DNA of 64,000 nucleotides from Elmis aenea (lineage: Eukaryota > Arthropoda > Insecta > Coleoptera > Elmidae). The stretch covers positions 32,367,466-32,431,465 of the forward strand of contig OX393577.1 of NCBI GenBank assembly GCA_947652605.1, in the 5' to 3' direction. Shown here one piece after another: positions 60,723 to 64,000 of this stretch. Numbering within the stretch: the first letter of the stretch is position 1; each line of letters opens with the position of its first letter. The notes beneath the pieces are model-generated. The model saw only the letters and a program-made list of their open reading frames with translations. It ran no database searches and was not told the DNA's origin. The translations under genes were made by a program, and so were the position numbers.

Positions 60723-61853
60723 CAGGGACTAAAAACGAAAAAAATTTCGTTCGTTACTGTTCGGAACGAAAACGAAATATATTGTTTTCGTTCTTTTCGT
60801 TCTAACCGAAAAAAAATCCTTTTTCGTTTTCATGAACCGAAATAATAACGGTTAAAACCGGTTTTACATTTTGTTTTGTCGTCAAAAATTCGAGGACTTT
60901 AATTTTTTTTTCAAGTCACTACAACCCTCTATTAATACGATAATATTTGCGTCTCCACTAAAATATAAACATTGACGATGGGTTTTGACGCTCACGGACA
61001 GCATATTTTAGACTGGCGAACCGCCGCCATATTAAATTTATCAAATCGTTAAACACATTAACATTTAACCATTTTATTTAGTATAACACCCGTAAGGTGC
61101 AAAAATACAACTTGATTAGTTTAAATTGTACACACGATTTTTATTTAAAAACATAAAAATATAGCAGTGCTATTTTAAATTTGTTTAGTACTGAAAATCT
61201 ATGAATTTGAATTAAATTAAATCCTGCTGTAATTATTTTAAAAGAAAATAATAATTCAAGTGGATAATTCACTAAATGTTTCCATGAATGTTATGAATTT
61301 AAAAAAAAGATATTAGAAAAAAACTTATATTAACTCTAAACGCAAATAAAACATACACAATAATATATGAAAAATTAACTTGAAATATACTCTAACTTAA
61401 AAGTTTGTACATATCATACAATATACATTTTCACAATCCATTCAATCTTACTAGCAACACATCATCCAATAAATCTTCTTTTACAATAGTCCTTTTCGAA
61501 GTAAGAATAAATTTTACTTTTTTTTAACTCTAAACATAAATAAAACATACACATTAATAATATATATCCAATCAAGTGTACAGAGAATATCTGTACCGTT
61601 TCTTGTGTTACACGAAACTGCAAGTATAAAAAATAAATTTCAAGTGAGATTTTTTACTGCCTCGTGGAGTCTCCCCAGCATAGAAGGTGAATTCGGGTTT
61701 GTGTTTAACAAATAAAATTTAAATAGTGATAAAACCGGCTAAAACCGGTTAAAACCGGTTTTGGAAAATATTTATTTCGTTTTCGGTCTTAAACGAAAAA
61801 TAATAATTTCGTTTTCGGTTTCGTTTTCGTTTTCGTTCTGTTCTCAGTCCCTG
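60723..61853. mobile_element. 1131-bp hAT element without transposase, perfect 8-bp duplication
   Basis: ATTATAAG flanks both sides (60715-60722 and 61854-61861). The ends are CAGGGACTAAAAACG and the complement of CAGGGACTGAGAACAG. Subterminal DNA is dense in CGTTTTCGTT and AAAACCGGTT motifs, probably transposase-binding sites. Internal direct repeats (AACTCTAAACGCAAATAAAA at about 61335 and a close copy at about 61528) share a following CATACACA-TAATATAT stretch. No transposase frame exists, so it depends on an enzyme from elsewhere. The perfect duplication points to recent insertion. Confidence 0.93.
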
Positions 61854-61998
61854 ATTATAAGTGGGACCACTACTCGTACAATATGTGCTTATAGAAAAGA
61901 ATGACAAGGATACACATTCAATGGCTAAGGAAGACCAGATGCACCCAAAATCTAAGGACAGTCCAGCTTAGGTAGTAAATAATTAACCACCAAGACTA

Positions 61999-62329
61999 CA
62001 GGGTGATACAAATTCGATGGGATTACATGTGTCATAACTTTTTAACGGCAAGTGAATACTTTTTTTTAAGTATAGGTAATCGAATTTTACATGAAAATAT
62101 CTAAAAATCATCACCATACATTTTTTCGATATTTACAACAATAAGGGAGATATGATACAATATTAAAAAGACAAAAAAAAGTTTCTCGCTGATAACTCAA
62201 AAACCGGAAATGATAAAATATTTTTGAAAACGATTCTCAAAAAACTGCATTTTTGATCATTTAATCGTTTCTCTATCTTGAATATTAAGCGAGATAACCA
62301 TGTAATCCCATCGACTTTGGATCACCCTG
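61999..62329. mobile_element. TA-flanked miniature element
   Basis: Ends CAGGGTGATACAAATTCGAT and the complement of CAGGGTGATCCAAAGTCGAT extend to about 31 bp (through GGGATTACATG) with few mismatches. TA lies outside both ends (61997-61998, 62330-62331). The 331-bp interior is AT-rich, with no frame. Confidence 0.85.
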
Positions 62330-62331
62330 TA

Positions 62332-64000
62332 CAGCCAGTGGAAAAATTAGTTGTCGGGTTTAATTTGTTTCTTAATGTGCAATAATTGCTCTAAACTTGT
62401 GTACTACGTAAAAAGACGTTTAAGGCTTCAACCACCATATAAAGACGATCACGAGCCGTAATCAAAAATAATAAACATAAGAGTAATAAGTACTTTTCCC
62501 CAACAGTGCGAGCCGGTGTATAGTAAGTTTCGTCAGTAATTAGTAGAGTATCATAGTCAAGGGTATTACTCTCACAGTATTATCGGTTAGCGTGATATTT
62601 AGCGTCATTATAAAAACTTTTAGGTGACACCATAAATATATAAAAAAGACAAAATAGTTTTAGGTTTTATTATGATTACTATCATTACCAAATGAATGGT
62701 TATTCCGTACTTTTTTAAAATTATATTTTTCGAGTTGTGTTGTCCATAATACCTTAAACTATTTTTACACAGGCAGTTTGATCAAAATTAATAGGCGACA
62801 CTTAACATTGACTTGAACCGAAAGTTTAACATTTTTAAGCGCAGTGCTGTCTTAAATATCAAGGCGTAAAACTAATGCGGTCAAAATGGTATAATTCGAG
62901 AGTTTCTTCAATAAGTAAGTTTAATTGTCACGCTCTACCTGTTCACTTTGTAAACTAAGATATAAAATGTTCCCATAATCACCTTGAAACAGGTTGCTGT
63001 TTCTAATAAAATGCTTACTGTATCTATGCGTCATTTCCGCATACCACCCCATAATTAAGTGTTCAACAAACATATTAGTGCAACTAAAATAAAAAAGTAA
63101 ACAAGTGTTTAAATTACCAATAACACACATTGAAACTGCCGAAGAAAATAATTATGTAACACCTCGAATCTATTATTATAAAAACATATCTCGGAAGAAA
63201 TATTTTACAAATGAATAATTGCTACAGAAGGAATCTCCTGCGGCGACAATTTAAATTTTAGTATAAAAAATGAATAGTTAATTTTTATTGAAAGCGTAGA
63301 CGATGAACAAACAGACTGAGAGGGAGAGAGAGAGAGAGAGAGAAAAAGGAAGAAAGGAAAAGAATACATACGCGTATGCATACAAAAGAAACGAGTATTG
63401 TTATCAGTTCTTCGCTTGTCATCATCGATAAATCTATTCAACAGCAATATAGTACAAAGGATATAAGGAAAACTTTGGTGTAAAAATCATTTAAGTATAT
63501 TTGTCAGTACTGCTAGAGGAAACAAGAGTTATTAGATGCGCGATGTATGTGTATCGCATTCTTTTTTTTCGTATTTAATAATTATTATTGATAAGTATTA
63601 CTTTAATAATTAAGCATTGGTACCTATACATACGATTTAGATACACGTGTTGTTGCTCAAGTAAAAGTTAAATTCGACCTAATTTTGTTTCGCAGTTTGC
63701 TAATATTTATTATTGACTTAAATAATCGATTAATTTTAATTAATAATATATATATACTAATAATCTAAACATTAAATGTTTGTATTTGCACAAACAAACA
63801 TGGTATATGGAATTTGAATGTTTAACAAATGAATCACGTTTTTTACTGTTTGCATTTAAATATTTTAATTATGAGATACCTGGCTCTCATATTTAAAATA
63901 TATTCGATTAATCATCATGAAGTTTTTATAAAACGTAGTTGTGAAAATTATATCCACTTAGAAACATATTAACACAACATGTAATTACAATTTTACTGAC
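62332..64000. other. AT-rich stretch to the window end
   Basis: Apart from the GA microsatellite at 63319-63343, no gene or repeat end was supported. Frames at 62921-63130 and 63205-63447 on the minus strand look like chance frames, the second containing the translated microsatellite (LSLSLS). Confidence 0.45.
63319..63343. repeat. GA microsatellite
   Basis: About twelve GA units with one GG interruption near the left end. Confidence 0.9.

Noticed and set aside
1..64000. CRISPR arrays, rRNA or tRNA genes, viral or prokaryotic genes
   Set aside because: No evenly spaced repeats, no rRNA-like GC-rich blocks, no cloverleaf with box A and box B, and no such proteins were seen anywhere in the window.

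Overview
This window looks like a stretch of insect nuclear genome, most likely from a beetle. It is very AT-rich (roughly 70% or more by eye). Its one complete gene is an insect-specific gustatory receptor split by spliceosomal introns, two of them very large and three only 48-62 bp. The rest is gene-poor DNA filled with insect-style transposable element debris (Tc1/mariner, hAT, PIF/Harbinger-like, LINE 3' ends). The assignment to beetles is an inference. The assignment to insects rests on the receptor, which I can assemble from start to stop.

Region by region: positions 1-2552 are AT-rich upstream DNA with one hAT-like remnant. Positions 2553-8499 (+) hold a six-exon gustatory receptor of 440 residues with the family's C-terminal TY-x5-QF signature; its two long introns contain miniature elements. 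Positions 8902-10145 hold a three-layer nest: a mariner foldback, then a second palindromic element, then a small hAT element with a perfect 8-bp target duplication. Positions 10317-19320 hold two TAA-flanked PIF/Harbinger-like elements, a 413-bp unknown inverted-repeat element and a 576-bp element that is almost one complete hairpin. At 19815 is a 69-bp LINE tail with a 13-bp target duplication. Positions 20-44 kb are mostly empty apart from small hAT-like elements (23.8, 25.3 and 32.1 kb), a TA element at 30.8 kb, an older repeat at 31.2 kb and two unexplained GC-richer islands (34.0 and 40.1 kb).

The right part holds a further LINE tail (46.3 kb), a foldback TA element (48.1 kb), the 5'-truncated 3' end of a second LINE with open reverse-transcriptase C-terminal frame (49.8-50.4 kb), a full-length but frameshifted Tc1 element (54261-55904) inserted in a second copy of the 31-kb repeat, and a 1131-bp hAT element with a perfect 8-bp duplication (60723-61853).

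Three places on the minus strand look like exons too short for ordinary ORF calling: a 15-codon first exon at 43692-43736, a 28-codon first exon at 53289-53371, and coding-like blocks at 58652-58822 and 59437-59580. I do not recognise their products. They suggest that one or more minus-strand genes with long introns cross the right half. Nothing bacterial, plasmid-like, viral or CRISPR-like was seen. The apparent transposases are all broken, so the receptor is the only gene I consider functional with confidence.
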